Assembly: GCA_947475245.1 (NCBI GenBank)
Contig: CANJLW010000006.1
Coordinates: forward strand, 116,894-180,893
DNA from: Acetobacteraceae bacterium
Lineage (GTDB): Bacteria > Pseudomonadota > Alphaproteobacteria > Acetobacterales > Acetobacteraceae
DNA length: 64,000 nucleotides
Reading direction: 5' to 3'
Below the pieces are notes generated by a model, which was not told where the DNA came from, ran no database searches, and saw only the letters and a list, made by a program, of their open reading frames with translations. The position numbers and the translations under genes were made by a program. Below are positions 55,704-63,771 of this stretch, piece after piece; within the stretch, counting starts at the first letter, position 1, and each line of letters begins with the position of its first letter.

Positions 55704-57347
55704 TTACCGGAACGAGAACTCTTTGTAGCCGCCCTTGGCGACCTCGTCCGTCTTGCGCCGGAAATGCACGCCGTTGCCGTTGTAGCCCAGCACGCGGCGC
55801 ACCTGACGACCCTCGACATTGCGATTGACGCCGGTCTGCCAGGAATCGACCTTGGACGACAGCAGCGGTTCCGCCGCCTTGATCACGGTTTCCGTCCATT
55901 CGTCGACGTATTCACGCTTGGTCTCGATCCGGGTGTGCCCGTGCTCTTGCATGAAGCGCAGCATCCCGGCCTGGAATTCCACGCTGTGCTCGATCGCCTG
56001 CGGAATGTTGCCCCGCGCCGTGTGCGGACCCAGCACCATCAGCATGTTGGGAAAGCCCTCGGCCAGCATGCCCAGATACGTGCGCGGCCCGTCCGCCCAG
56101 GCGTCCCGCAGCCGCAGTCCGTTCGGCCCGCGGAAATCGATCCGATCGAACGCCCCGGTCACGCCGTCAAAGCCGGTGGCGTAGATCAGAACGTCGAACT
56201 CGTATTCCTGCTTCGATGTCTTCACGCCCTTGGGCGTAATGCACTCGATCGGTTCGTCGTTGATCACGTCGACCAACGTCACGTTGTCGCGGTTATAGGC
56301 CTCGAAATACCCGCTTTCCAGCGGCACGCGCCGAGCGCCGAAGCCGTGATCGCGGGGGATGAGCTTTTCGGCGATCTTGGGGTCCTTGACGCGTTGGCGG
56401 ATTTTCTTCGCGATGAACTCGCTGATCGCGGCATTGGCCTTCTCGTCGATCAGGATGTCGCGGAAATTGCCCATCCAGATGCCGAAGCCGGGTTCGGCGT
56501 ACAGCTTCTCCCAGAACGCCTCGCGTTCTTCCGGCGACACATCCAGCGTTTTGCGCTTGTCGGCCTCGTGGATGAACCAGCTCGGGGTTTGGGCGCAGTG
56601 CGCGTAAATCTCGTCGTAGCGCGCCTTGATCGCCTCCATCTCCTCTTTGCCGATCTTTGCGTTATGGAGCGGCGCGGCCCAGTTCGGACGGCGTTGGAAG
56701 ACGGTCAGTTGCTTGGCCTGCTTGGCAATTTCCGGGATCGCCTGGATCGCGGTCGCCCCGGTGCCGATGATGCCGACGCGCTTGCCGGTGAAATCGACCG
56801 GCGTGTGCGGCCAGCGGGCGGGGTGATAGGCCGGGCCCTGGAAACTGTCGCGCCCCGGGATCGCCGGCAGCGTATAGGCCGACAGAATGCCGATCGCGGT
56901 CATCAACAGCCTCGACTTCGCCTTCTGCCCGCTTTCCAGCGTCACCGTCCATTCGTTGGCCGCGTCGTCCCAGTGCGCCGCCGTCACCGTGCTGCGGAAC
57001 TGAATGTCCCGGCGCAGATCGAACTTGTCCGCGACATGGTTCAGGTATTCCAACGTGTCGGGCTGCGGGGAAAAATGCTCTTTCCAGTCCCACTCTTGCA
57101 GCAGTTCCTTGGAGAACGAGTAGCCATAGGTCCAGCTTTCGGAATCGAAGCGCGCGCCGGGATAGCGGTTCCAGTACCAGGTGCCGCCCACGTTCGTGCC
57201 GGCCTCGAAGACCTGCGTCGTCAGGCCAAGCTCACGCAGGCGGTAGAGCATGAACATGCCGGAGATTCCGGCGCCGATGACGATCGCGTCGTAGGTCGCG
57301 ACCTGTCCCTGATCCTGTCGTTCCGCCAGGACTTGCGTGTCAGGCAT
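55704..57347 (-). CDS. Baeyer-Villiger monooxygenase (flavin-containing)
   Basis: A 547-residue type I Baeyer-Villiger monooxygenase that inserts oxygen next to a ketone using NADPH and FAD. First FAD fold: IVIGAGISGMFMLYRLREL. The family fingerprint FxGxxxHxxxW is exact in FQGPAYHPARWP (about residues 175-185), followed by the NADPH fold GKRVGIIGTGATAIQ. ATG 57347 has GGGGGA 8 bases upstream; the longer frame is not supported. Most like cyclohexanone-type enzymes. Substrate unknown. Confidence 0.92.
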   Translation of the reverse strand: MPDTQVLAERQDQGQVATYDAIVIGAGISGMFMLYRLRELGLTTQVFEAGTNVGGTWYWNRYPGARFDSESWTYGYSFSKELLQEWDWKEHFSPQPDTLEYLNHVADKFDLRRDIQFRSTVTAAHWDDAANEWTVTLESGQKAKSRLLMTAIGILSAYTLPAIPGRDSFQGPAYHPARWPHTPVDFTGKRVGIIGTGATAIQAIPEIAKQAKQLTVFQRRPNWAAPLHNAKIGKEEMEAIKARYDEIYAHCAQTPSWFIHEADKRKTLDVSPEEREAFWEKLYAEPGFGIWMGNFRDILIDEKANAAISEFIAKKIRQRVKDPKIAEKLIPRDHGFGARRVPLESGYFEAYNRDNVTLVDVINDEPIECITPKGVKTSKQEYEFDVLIYATGFDGVTGAFDRIDFRGPNGLRLRDAWADGPRTYLGMLAEGFPNMLMVLGPHTARGNIPQAIEHSVEFQAGMLRFMQEHGHTRIETKREYVDEWTETVIKAAEPLLSSKVDSWQTGVNRNVEGRQVRRVLGYNGNGVHFRRKTDEVAKGGYKEFSFR

Positions 57348-57498
57348 GCTGTGTTTCCCCCAATGCGCCGAACGCGTCTCGATCGGTCGGCGGTACCTGT
57401 GACTATGTCGATCCAACGCCGGCAGTGTGGTCGAGGCCATGCCGTCGTTCAGAAGCTATCCCGCCGACCGGACTGCTCGCAAGTTTTGACCCGGTTCG

Positions 57499-57556
57499 GA
57501 CACCCCACGCCTACGAAATGGAACCGCCCACGCATTGATCTGGATCAACGGCGTCG
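57499..57556 (+). repeat. 58-base block with an FNR-type box, copy 1
   Basis: About 49 of 58 bases are identical to 59691-59748, with no gaps and the box at the same offset (36 bases). It begins with GACACCCCACG. Copy 2 precedes a gene by 48 bases; copy 1 has no gene close downstream. Confidence 0.75.
57535..57548. promoter_or_regulatory. FNR/CRP-family box (orphan copy)
   Basis: TTGATCTGGATCAA is an exact palindrome of the form TTGAT-N4-ATCAA, the consensus for FNR, Dnr or NnrR-type regulators. The nearest starts are 187 bases (minus) and 265 bases (plus) away. Confidence 0.65.
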
Positions 57557-57683
57557 GTTGCCGGGGCGGTGAGGCAATGTGGGGATCGGCGTGGTGGCGT
57601 ACTATAAGGGCGACAGCCTGCGATGCATGGCGGCACGGGTCCACGGTTTCGGCCACCGGCGCCATGGGAGGTCCGGCCAGATA

Positions 57684-57700
57684 TGTCGGGAAATTTTACA
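57684..57700 (+). promoter_or_regulatory. 17-bp upstream box, copy 1, PEP-CTERM gene
   Basis: TGTCGGGAAATTTTACA, identical to 58792-58808 and positioned 63 bases before the sigma-54 promoter GG at 57765. Its TGT...AAATTT...ACA form is partly palindromic, as expected for an enhancer-binding regulator of sigma-54. Confidence 0.75.
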
Positions 57701-57763
57701 GACCGATGATGCCATCCAGATGAAACATACCGTAATTAATTGATATATCTACAATTATTCCGA

Positions 57764-57779
57764 TGGTACAAAGATTGCA
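57764..57779 (+). promoter_or_regulatory. Sigma-54 (-24/-12) promoter of the LamG PEP-CTERM gene
   Basis: TGGTACAAAGATTGCA: GG (57765-57766) and GC (57777-57778) are exactly 10 bases apart, close to the TGGCAC-N5-TTGCA consensus. It lies 34 bases before ATG 57814. Confidence 0.8.
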
Positions 57780-57813
57780 AATCCTTAATGTAAACCTCGC
57801 GGAGAAACGTCAC

Positions 57814-58692
57814 ATGCGCCGTTGCCTTTCGGTCGTCACCGCTGCCAGCGCCATCCCCGCCGGCGAAACAAGGGGGAGATCGCGGCAGCGCGGATCGCTC
57901 GCTTCGTCGTTCTTGCGCCGCATTGCGACCCTGGCCGCCCTGGCGATCGCGGTCACGGCATTCAACGCCACCCCCGGGCACGCGGCGTTGACCCATTTCT
58001 GGAGCTTCGACGGAAACGGCGTCGATTCCGTCGGAGGCAACAATGCCGTACTGAACGGTTCTGCCGGATACAATTGCGGTCCCGGAATCGCCAATTTCGG
58101 TTCCTGCGTCCTGCAACCCACCGCCACCGGGTGGGCGCAGACCCAGAATTCCCTCGCGCTTGGTTCCACATTCACGATCATTGGGTGGCAGTATCTGACG
58201 AACATCAGCGGTAACCAGATCCTGGTCGCCGGCAAGAGCCCGGGCTGCGGCAATGGCCCGTTGGGTCTCTGGACCACCGGCAGTGGCGCCGCGAACCTGG
58301 AAGGATCAGGTTGCACGGGGATCACCAGTGCCTCCAGCGCGATCAGCGCGAATGCTTGGCATCAGGAGGCCATTACGTTCGACGGCACGACGGCGAAGAT
58401 CTATTTGGACGCGGTGCTGATCGCTTCGGGTTCGCTGTCCGCGTCGCTGACGTCGGCCACTAACGGTCTGGCATTCGGCGCATTCTGGAATGGGGGCAAT
58501 CTCGCGAGCTTCCACACGAATGGCTACATTCAGGACGTCGCGGTCTACAACACGGCGCTGAGCGCGTCTGGGATTAGCGATGCCTTTACCGCCGGCGGTA
58601 TTCCCGAAGGACTGCCGGAGCCTGTATCGCTCGCGCTGTTCGCCGCCGGGCTTGCCGGGCTTGGCTTTGTTCGCGCAAGGCGCTCCGCCTGA
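57814..58692 (+). CDS. LamG-like PEP-CTERM protein
   Basis: A 292-residue exported protein. A long N-terminus precedes the hydrophobic segment (ATLAALAIAVTAFNATPGHA, about residues 39-58). The body is a LamG/concanavalin-like fold with HFWSFDGNGVDSVGGNNAV at the start, and EAITFDGTTAKIYLDAVLIA later, a typical laminin-G repeat strand pattern. PEP-CTERM end: LPEPVSLALFAAGLAGLGF and basic RARRSA. ATG 57814 follows GGAG by 10 bases. Surface or matrix protein, exported through exosortase. A sigma-54 promoter lies directly upstream. Confidence 0.85.
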   Translation: MRRCLSVVTAASAIPAGETRGRSRQRGSLASSFLRRIATLAALAIAVTAFNATPGHAALTHFWSFDGNGVDSVGGNNAVLNGSAGYNCGPGIANFGSCVLQPTATGWAQTQNSLALGSTFTIIGWQYLTNISGNQILVAGKSPGCGNGPLGLWTTGSGAANLEGSGCTGITSASSAISANAWHQEAITFDGTTAKIYLDAVLIASGSLSASLTSATNGLAFGAFWNGGNLASFHTNGYIQDVAVYNTALSASGISDAFTAGGIPEGLPEPVSLALFAAGLAGLGFVRARRSA

Positions 58693-58791
58693 ACAATTGA
58701 AGTCGGCATGTGCGGGTTGCATCGACAACCCCGCACATGCCGCGGCGACAATGTCTGTTACGCCCCGACCGCGTGCGCAATCCGAAGCTCT

Positions 58792-58808
58792 TGTCGGGAA
58801 ATTTTACA
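58792..58808 (+). promoter_or_regulatory. 17-bp upstream box, copy 2, PEP-CTERM gene
   Basis: Exactly the same 17 bases as at 57684-57700, and 63 bases before the sigma-54 GG at 58872 (64 in the first copy). The conserved spacing supports a regulator site. Confidence 0.75.
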
Positions 58809-58870
58809 CCTTGGTCGACGGAGTGGCTCTGCAGACCATTGAAACATTGATTTTCCTTCATATAAATCGT

Positions 58871-58886
58871 CGGCATAATTTTTGCT
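58871..58886 (+). promoter_or_regulatory. Sigma-54 (-24/-12) promoter of the second PEP-CTERM gene
   Basis: CGGCATAATTTTTGCT: GG (58872-58873) and GC (58884-58885) are exactly 10 bases apart. It lies 38 bases before ATG 58925. Confidence 0.78.
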
Positions 58887-58924
58887 TCATCGAAATACAT
58901 AATTTAATCGAGGGGAATTCAACT

Positions 58925-59581
58925 ATGGTCATGCTGAGGGGTATTAGAATGCTTCGGATTCCGATGATCGCCGCCGCGATTGCTGTGATGCTTCTGGGTG
59001 TTGCCCAGCCATCGCCCGCCTTTGCGACACCGGTCACCGGCACCATATCGGGCCACGTCACCGGTCAAAGCGGTGCTCTGACGTTATTCGGCGGCAACGT
59101 GGTTGGCCAAAGCTACACCGCCTTGTGGAGCTACGATCTGACGGGCTACACCCTCTCGAGCGTCAACTCGGGGACCAACAACTTTGCCCATGGCAACATC
59201 GCGAACGGCATAGAGATCGAGATCACGATCGCGGGCCACACGTTCACCAGCATCTCGACAGCCACCTACCAGTCCGATGTTGTCATCCAGCCAGGGGACC
59301 AATTGTGGATAGCAACCGCCGACTTTTGCAGCTCCTGCAACGCGACGCGGCTGATTTTGAATTCAAGCCAGAATTCCTCCGGTCAGACACTGTTGAATAC
59401 TACAGCGTTCGGCTCTTCTTCGATCACCAGCGCCGTGTTTAACTATGCATTTGATGGATCGCCCGGTCAGGGAAATCTCAACCTGTCCGTCGACGTGCCG
59501 GAACCCGCCTCGCTCGCGCTGTTCGGCATCGGGGTCGGCGCGTTGCTGAGACTGCGCAAGCGGAGCAACCTGCCCGTCTGA
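58925..59581 (+). CDS. PEP-CTERM sorting domain protein
   Basis: A 218-residue exported protein. Signal peptide about 1-35: IPMIAAAIAVMLLGVAQPSP, then AFA. The body is Ser/Thr/Asn rich, beta type. PEP-CTERM end: VPEPASLALFGIGVGALL, then basic RLRKRSN. GAGGGG precedes ATG 58925 by 9 bases. Surface or matrix role inferred only from the sorting signal. Co-regulated with the previous gene by sequence evidence (same box and sigma-54 promoter). Confidence 0.88.
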   Translation: MVMLRGIRMLRIPMIAAAIAVMLLGVAQPSPAFATPVTGTISGHVTGQSGALTLFGGNVVGQSYTALWSYDLTGYTLSSVNSGTNNFAHGNIANGIEIEITIAGHTFTSISTATYQSDVVIQPGDQLWIATADFCSSCNATRLILNSSQNSSGQTLLNTTAFGSSSITSAVFNYAFDGSPGQGNLNLSVDVPEPASLALFGIGVGALLRLRKRSNLPV

Positions 59582-59690
59582 GAGCCAGGGCCGAGCGACC
59601 TATAACCGGCAAACCGGGGAGCGACAGCCACACATGACCGATCGCCCTCCGTCTCGGTTGCTTGCATCGTAATCGTCTCGACCCGATCCC

Positions 59691-59748
59691 GACACCCCAC
59701 GTCCAAAAAACCGAACTGCCCACGCATTGATCTGCATCAACGACGTCG
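59691..59748 (+). repeat. 58-base block with an FNR-type box, copy 2
   Basis: Ungapped match (about 49 of 58) to 57499-57556. It sits immediately upstream of the gene at 59796, so this copy is the likely functional one. Confidence 0.75.
59727..59740 (+). promoter_or_regulatory. FNR/CRP-family box before the unknown operon
   Basis: TTGATCTGCATCAA fits TTGAT-N4-ATCAA. Its centre is about 62 bases before ATG 59796, which would place a class II transcription start about 20 bases before the gene. This suggests control by oxygen or nitric oxide. Confidence 0.7.
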
Positions 59749-59795
59749 CCCGCCAGGGCACGAAGATGCGGTCGATGCAACAAGGATAGACGTCC

Positions 59796-61397
59796 ATGGG
59801 ACTGGTTCAGGGGCTGGCGAGCGTCGATCGCCTGCGCGAGGAAATTCGCGACGTTCGCTATCGCGAGGCGACGACCACGTTCTGTCGCCTGATGACCGAA
59901 CAAAGCCGCTCGATGCGCGATATGATCCAGGCGGCCATCGCCTCCGCCGCGCCCTTTGTGCAGGTGCCGTCGCATCTGATGCGCCTGCCGAACGGCGAAC
60001 TGCGCGGGGTCAATTACGATCACACGATCCTGGGCTGGCGGGGCGCGATCTCTCTGATGGGCGAACTCGGCGGCACCCGCGGCATTTTACCGAACGTTCA
60101 GGCGATGTGGTACGTGCCGCAGGGCCTGAATGTCTGGGAACAGGTCGTCTGCGAATTCCCCGGCCATTACGCGCGCGACGGCGAACAATGCGGGCGCAGG
60201 TTCCCGGGGGCGGACGAACACGTCAACCGCTTTGACGGCCCGGCCTGGAACCCGCCCAAGATTTACTTCGAGGATCATGCGGCCATCGAGGGCGGATCGG
60301 CGGACGACCGTCTCGCCCGCATGCAGTGGGCCATCGCCGAGGGCGACAAGGCGGAAGCCTATGGCCTGTTCCTGGGCCTGGCCAACGACCCGGCGCAGCG
60401 CCACCGCCTGAAGGACGCGATCCTGTTCGCCGGCATCACCGACCTGCAGGACACCATCATCAACCGGGGCGGCTACCAGAATATCGGCCACAAGGCGCTG
60501 CGCGCCCGCGCGCTGGTCGATATCGCCGATTATCTGGGGTGGGAGAACGCGCACGATCTGATCTACACCGTCGTCCCCGATCTCGGCTGTTCCCCGCGCC
60601 TGTACGGGCTATGGACGGAAATCAGCACGATCTGCCGTATGGAACTGCCGGACCAGGCAGCCATTCCGAAACGATCCGGCAAGCCGCTGACCGAACGCGA
60701 ACTCGACATCCTGACAGACGCGCTGTTGTGGGGCGGCCCCTTCGACGTCAACGCCGTCGTCATGGGGTTCTTCAGGCGCGGCGCAGGCCTGCTGGACGTG
60801 GGCGATGCGGTGATCGTGTGCTTCCAGCGCTATTTGATCGATGTCCTGGAACATCCGAACGCCTTTCTGCATCCGACGCATGCGCTGGATTATATGAACG
60901 TCGTGCAGTCCTGGATCCGCGATTACGGTAACCCGCACCAGGTCAAGGCCGTGTTCATGGGCGCTCGGTTCATGAACGATACGATACGGTCGAACGCCAA
61001 TTTCCCGCGCGATCCCGCGGTCGCGTTGGAACCGCGTCAGGCCTACCGCGCCTGGGCGGACTCCGTGCCGCTCGATCGCATGCTGGCTCTGCTGAAAACC
61101 CATGTCCTGGCGCAGGACGCGCCCCGGTCCTGCGCGCTGGTTGATTCCTGGCTGGATCGCACGACGGAACGGCACGATCTTTTGGACGCGATCACCTATG
61201 CCGCCTGTCACTGGCAGAACGATCCGCACGTCATGCGCAATTGCGCGTCGTCGCTGGAAGAATTCCGCCACAACCGCACGTCGCGCCGCGACGACATCGT
61301 GCGCGGCTTCGTCAAGCACCAGTCGCGCTACGTCAAACGCGCGCCGACCCACGACTGCTATCAGGTCTACGCCGAACATTTCCGACCGGCCGCGTAA
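59796..61397 (+). CDS. Unrecognised 533-residue protein
   Basis: I do not recognise the family. The protein looks soluble and largely helical, with no signal peptide or membrane span. Segments of note are VPSHLMRLPNGELRGVNYDH, WYVPQGLNVWEQVVCEFPGH, MQWAIAEGDKAEAYGLFLGL and TDLQDTIINRGGYQNIGHKA. Several His, Cys and Trp residues could form a cofactor or metal site, but no known motif is clear. AAGGA precedes ATG 59796. The next gene follows after 12 bases. The FNR-type box upstream suggests an anaerobic, nitrosative or redox-linked role; this is inference. Confidence 0.7.
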   Translation: MGLVQGLASVDRLREEIRDVRYREATTTFCRLMTEQSRSMRDMIQAAIASAAPFVQVPSHLMRLPNGELRGVNYDHTILGWRGAISLMGELGGTRGILPNVQAMWYVPQGLNVWEQVVCEFPGHYARDGEQCGRRFPGADEHVNRFDGPAWNPPKIYFEDHAAIEGGSADDRLARMQWAIAEGDKAEAYGLFLGLANDPAQRHRLKDAILFAGITDLQDTIINRGGYQNIGHKALRARALVDIADYLGWENAHDLIYTVVPDLGCSPRLYGLWTEISTICRMELPDQAAIPKRSGKPLTERELDILTDALLWGGPFDVNAVVMGFFRRGAGLLDVGDAVIVCFQRYLIDVLEHPNAFLHPTHALDYMNVVQSWIRDYGNPHQVKAVFMGARFMNDTIRSNANFPRDPAVALEPRQAYRAWADSVPLDRMLALLKTHVLAQDAPRSCALVDSWLDRTTERHDLLDAITYAACHWQNDPHVMRNCASSLEEFRHNRTSRRDDIVRGFVKHQSRYVKRAPTHDCYQVYAEHFRPAA

Positions 61398-61409
61398 GGA
61401 GCGAAGACG

Positions 61410-61784
61410 ATGGAGGATACAATCACGCTGGCCGAAACCTGGCGCATCCGCAACGCCGCCGCCGCGACGTTGTTGCTGACGGAGGATCAGATGCGCCGAG
61501 CGGTGGGGGCGGCTGGGATGGAGGAGCTGGTGGGGCTGATCGAGACGTTCGCGCCGGGGCGGTCCGTCGGGCCGGAGTGGACCCGCACGTTCGAGGTACT
61601 GATCGAACGCTTGTGGTCCTGGCGCGACGATGCGACGATGACCGCGCTGGCGGACATTTTCCGCGCGCGGGGGATGCCCTGGGCGGGCGTGGCGAACGCC
61701 CTGGCACCCGAGCAGGGGGAGCATCTCCGCACGACCCTGCGCCATCCCGCCTGGGCTCGGCTGCCCGCCTTTGCGGTCGCCTGA
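61410..61784 (+). CDS. Unrecognised 124-residue protein
   Basis: A small helical protein of unknown family: ETWRIRNAAAATLLLTEDQM at the N-terminus, MEELVGLIETFAPG in the middle, and AWARLPAFAVA at the end. No signal peptide or known motif. AAGGAG lies before the ATG. It is the second gene of a likely operon with the 533-residue protein, starting 12 bases after it. Confidence 0.65.
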   Translation: MEDTITLAETWRIRNAAAATLLLTEDQMRRAVGAAGMEELVGLIETFAPGRSVGPEWTRTFEVLIERLWSWRDDATMTALADIFRARGMPWAGVANALAPEQGEHLRTTLRHPAWARLPAFAVA

Positions 61785-61929
61785 ACCCCGACGCCGCGAT
61801 TGACACCGATTGGCGACCCCATGACACTTCCCGCTCAATCGTCGCACTAAGCGGCGGGAACTTTGCGTGGGGAAACCGAAGAATGAGCTTTTTGAACGGG
61901 CGCGTCATGCTCGCCGTGGGAACCCGGCC

Positions 61930-63153
61930 ATGACCGAAGCCCTGTTCGCCGGCCTGAAGGTCATCGATTGCGCCAGCTACGTCGCCGCCCCCGCCGCGGC
62001 GATCGTGCTGGCCGACTTCGGCGCCGAGGTCATCAAGATCGAGCCCCCCGGCGAAGGCGACCCCTGGCGGACGCAATACAAGCGTCCGGGCATGCCGCCG
62101 TCCGAGCACAATCACCCCTGGCTGATGGACGACCGCAACAAGCGCAGCCTGGTGCTCGATCTGAAATCCGACGCCGGTCACGCCGTGCTGGAACGGCTGC
62201 TTGCCGATACCGACGTGTTCATCACCAACACGCCGCTGCCGGCGCGGGAGCGGTTGCGCATCCGGTATGAAGACTTCGCCGCGAAATTCCCGCGCCTGAT
62301 CTATGCCTCGCTGACCGCCTATGGCGAGGTGGGGGAGGAAGCGGGCAAGACCGGTTTCGACGCCACCGCCTATTGGGCGCGCTCCGGCCTGATGGACGAG
62401 GTGCGGCCGGATCATCGCGCGATCCCGGCGCGTTCGGTCGCGGGCATGGGCGACAGGCCGACCGCGATGGCGCTGTACGGCGCCATCGTCACCGCGCTTT
62501 ACCGGCGAGAGAAGACCGGCAAAGGCGGCGAGGCCCAGGCGTCGCTGTTGGCCAGCGGCATGTGGGCCAACGGCTATCTGATCCAGGCGCGCCTGTGCGG
62601 AACGATCTTCCCGCCGCGGCCGCCGCGCGAGGAATCGATCAGCGCGACCAGCAACATCTATCGCACCCAGGACGATCGCTGGTTCATGCTGGCGTTGTCG
62701 AGCGAGCGGCAGTGGCCGATCCTGGCCAAGGTCATGGGCCGGCCGGACCTGATCGACGATCTCCGCTTCCTGACCGGAGAGGACCGTCGGATCAACGCCG
62801 TGGTGCTGATGGGGATCCTCGATGCCATCTTCCCAACCCAGCCATTGTCGGAATGGCGCGCGCGCCTCGACGCGGCCGGATTGACCTTCGGCGTCGTCGG
62901 AACGGTCGCTGAAATCGTCAACGACCCGCAGGCGCTTGCCGCCGGCATCCTGCGTCCGCTCGACGACACCGGGATGATGGCGGTGGACAGCCCGTTCACG
63001 CTGAGCGGGGCGGATAAGGTGCCGATCAAGCGCGCGCCCGGCTTCGGCGAGCATGCCGCGACGATCCTGCGAGAGGCCGGCTATTCCGACAGCGACATCG
63101 CCGGCCTGCGCGACGCGGGCGTTATCGGCGGGAAGGACGGCGTAGGGCTGTAA
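61930..63153 (+). CDS. Class III CoA-transferase (CaiB/BaiF family)
   Basis: A 407-residue CoA-transferase. N-terminus: LKVIDCASYVAAPAAAIVLA and DFGAEVIKIEPPGEGDPWR are the family hallmarks. The catalytic Asp is probably that in TGFDATAYWARSGLMDE (about residue 143). Members move CoA between carboxylic acids, for example formyl-CoA:oxalate or carnitine. GGGA precedes ATG 61930. A formyl-CoA-linked role could connect it to the lyase at 34329, but distance weakens this. It may be the third gene after the unknown pair, with a 145-base gap. Confidence 0.9.
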   Translation: MTEALFAGLKVIDCASYVAAPAAAIVLADFGAEVIKIEPPGEGDPWRTQYKRPGMPPSEHNHPWLMDDRNKRSLVLDLKSDAGHAVLERLLADTDVFITNTPLPARERLRIRYEDFAAKFPRLIYASLTAYGEVGEEAGKTGFDATAYWARSGLMDEVRPDHRAIPARSVAGMGDRPTAMALYGAIVTALYRREKTGKGGEAQASLLASGMWANGYLIQARLCGTIFPPRPPREESISATSNIYRTQDDRWFMLALSSERQWPILAKVMGRPDLIDDLRFLTGEDRRINAVVLMGILDAIFPTQPLSEWRARLDAAGLTFGVVGTVAEIVNDPQALAAGILRPLDDTGMMAVDSPFTLSGADKVPIKRAPGFGEHAATILREAGYSDSDIAGLRDAGVIGGKDGVGL

Positions 63154-63162
63154 GCCCCGCCG

Positions 63163-63771
63163 TCACGCCTCCAACAGTGCGACGACCTGATCCAGATGGC
63201 GCACGCGCGCATACATCTTCATGGATTTGTCCAGGCTGTAGGCGTGCGCGGCGGCATCGCCGCTCCAGCAACATTCCCGCACCACGATCGTTGACAGGTC
63301 CGCGCTGAACGCCTCTCGCACGCTTGTTTCGACACCGCGATTGGTGGCCCCGCCGCCGATCAGGATCGTGTCGCGCCGCAGCATCCGCAGCAACTCCCCA
63401 ACGCCTGTCCCATAAAACGCGCTCGGTCGCCGCTTCAGGAAGACGTAATCCTCGGCGCGCGGCGCGATTTCGTCCGGGAAACCCGCGCCTTCGCTGCCTT
63501 CAATCCCGTTGGTCAGCGACGGCACGCCGGTTTCAACCGACAGATCGGTCGGCAACAACACCACGTCGGCACCGTCCGCTCGGCTGACGGGCGTGGTGTA
63601 AATGACGGGAACTCCCGCCGCGCGCGCCGCCGCGATTACGCGCACCCAGGCATCCAGCACGGGACGCATCGCCGCCGCCCGCGCGGGATCGGGCGGGGTC
63701 AGCGCCCTGCGGCACACGTCATAGGCAATCAGCGCCGTCTTGCGACGAGCGATCCGTTCAATGTCCGCCAT
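63163..63771 (-). CDS. Isochorismatase-fold hydrolase with glycine at the nucleophile position
   Basis: A 202-residue cysteine hydrolase-superfamily protein. The first catalytic Asp is in TALIAYDVCRR and the Lys in YVFLKRRPSAFYGTG. The usual nucleophile motif TNxCV reads ATNRGVETSVREAF, with Gly in place of Cys. In this family, true isochorismatases (PhzD, EntB) also lack the Cys, whereas amidohydrolases such as nicotinamidase need it. GGGGGAAG precedes ATG 63771. The frame extends further but without support. Convergent with the CoA-transferase, 9 bases apart. Confidence 0.85.
   Translation of the reverse strand: MADIERIARRKTALIAYDVCRRALTPPDPARAAAMRPVLDAWVRVIAAARAAGVPVIYTTPVSRADGADVVLLPTDLSVETGVPSLTNGIEGSEGAGFPDEIAPRAEDYVFLKRRPSAFYGTGVGELLRMLRRDTILIGGGATNRGVETSVREAFSADLSTIVVRECCWSGDAAAHAYSLDKSMKMYARVRHLDQVVALLEA

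Larger units (their letters stand above)
57348..57813. other. 466-base intergenic region with regulatory sites
   Basis: It separates the divergent monooxygenase and a PEP-CTERM gene. It holds an FNR-type box (57535-57548) in a block duplicated at 59691, the TGTCGGG box (57684-57700) and a sigma-54 promoter (57764-57779). No supported gene was seen; the 62-codon open frame from 57535 has no credible start or similarity. Confidence 0.6.

Noticed and set aside
57535..57723. Small open frame of 62 codons after the orphan FNR-type box
   Set aside because: It begins inside the palindrome, has no ribosome binding site and no recognisable sequence.
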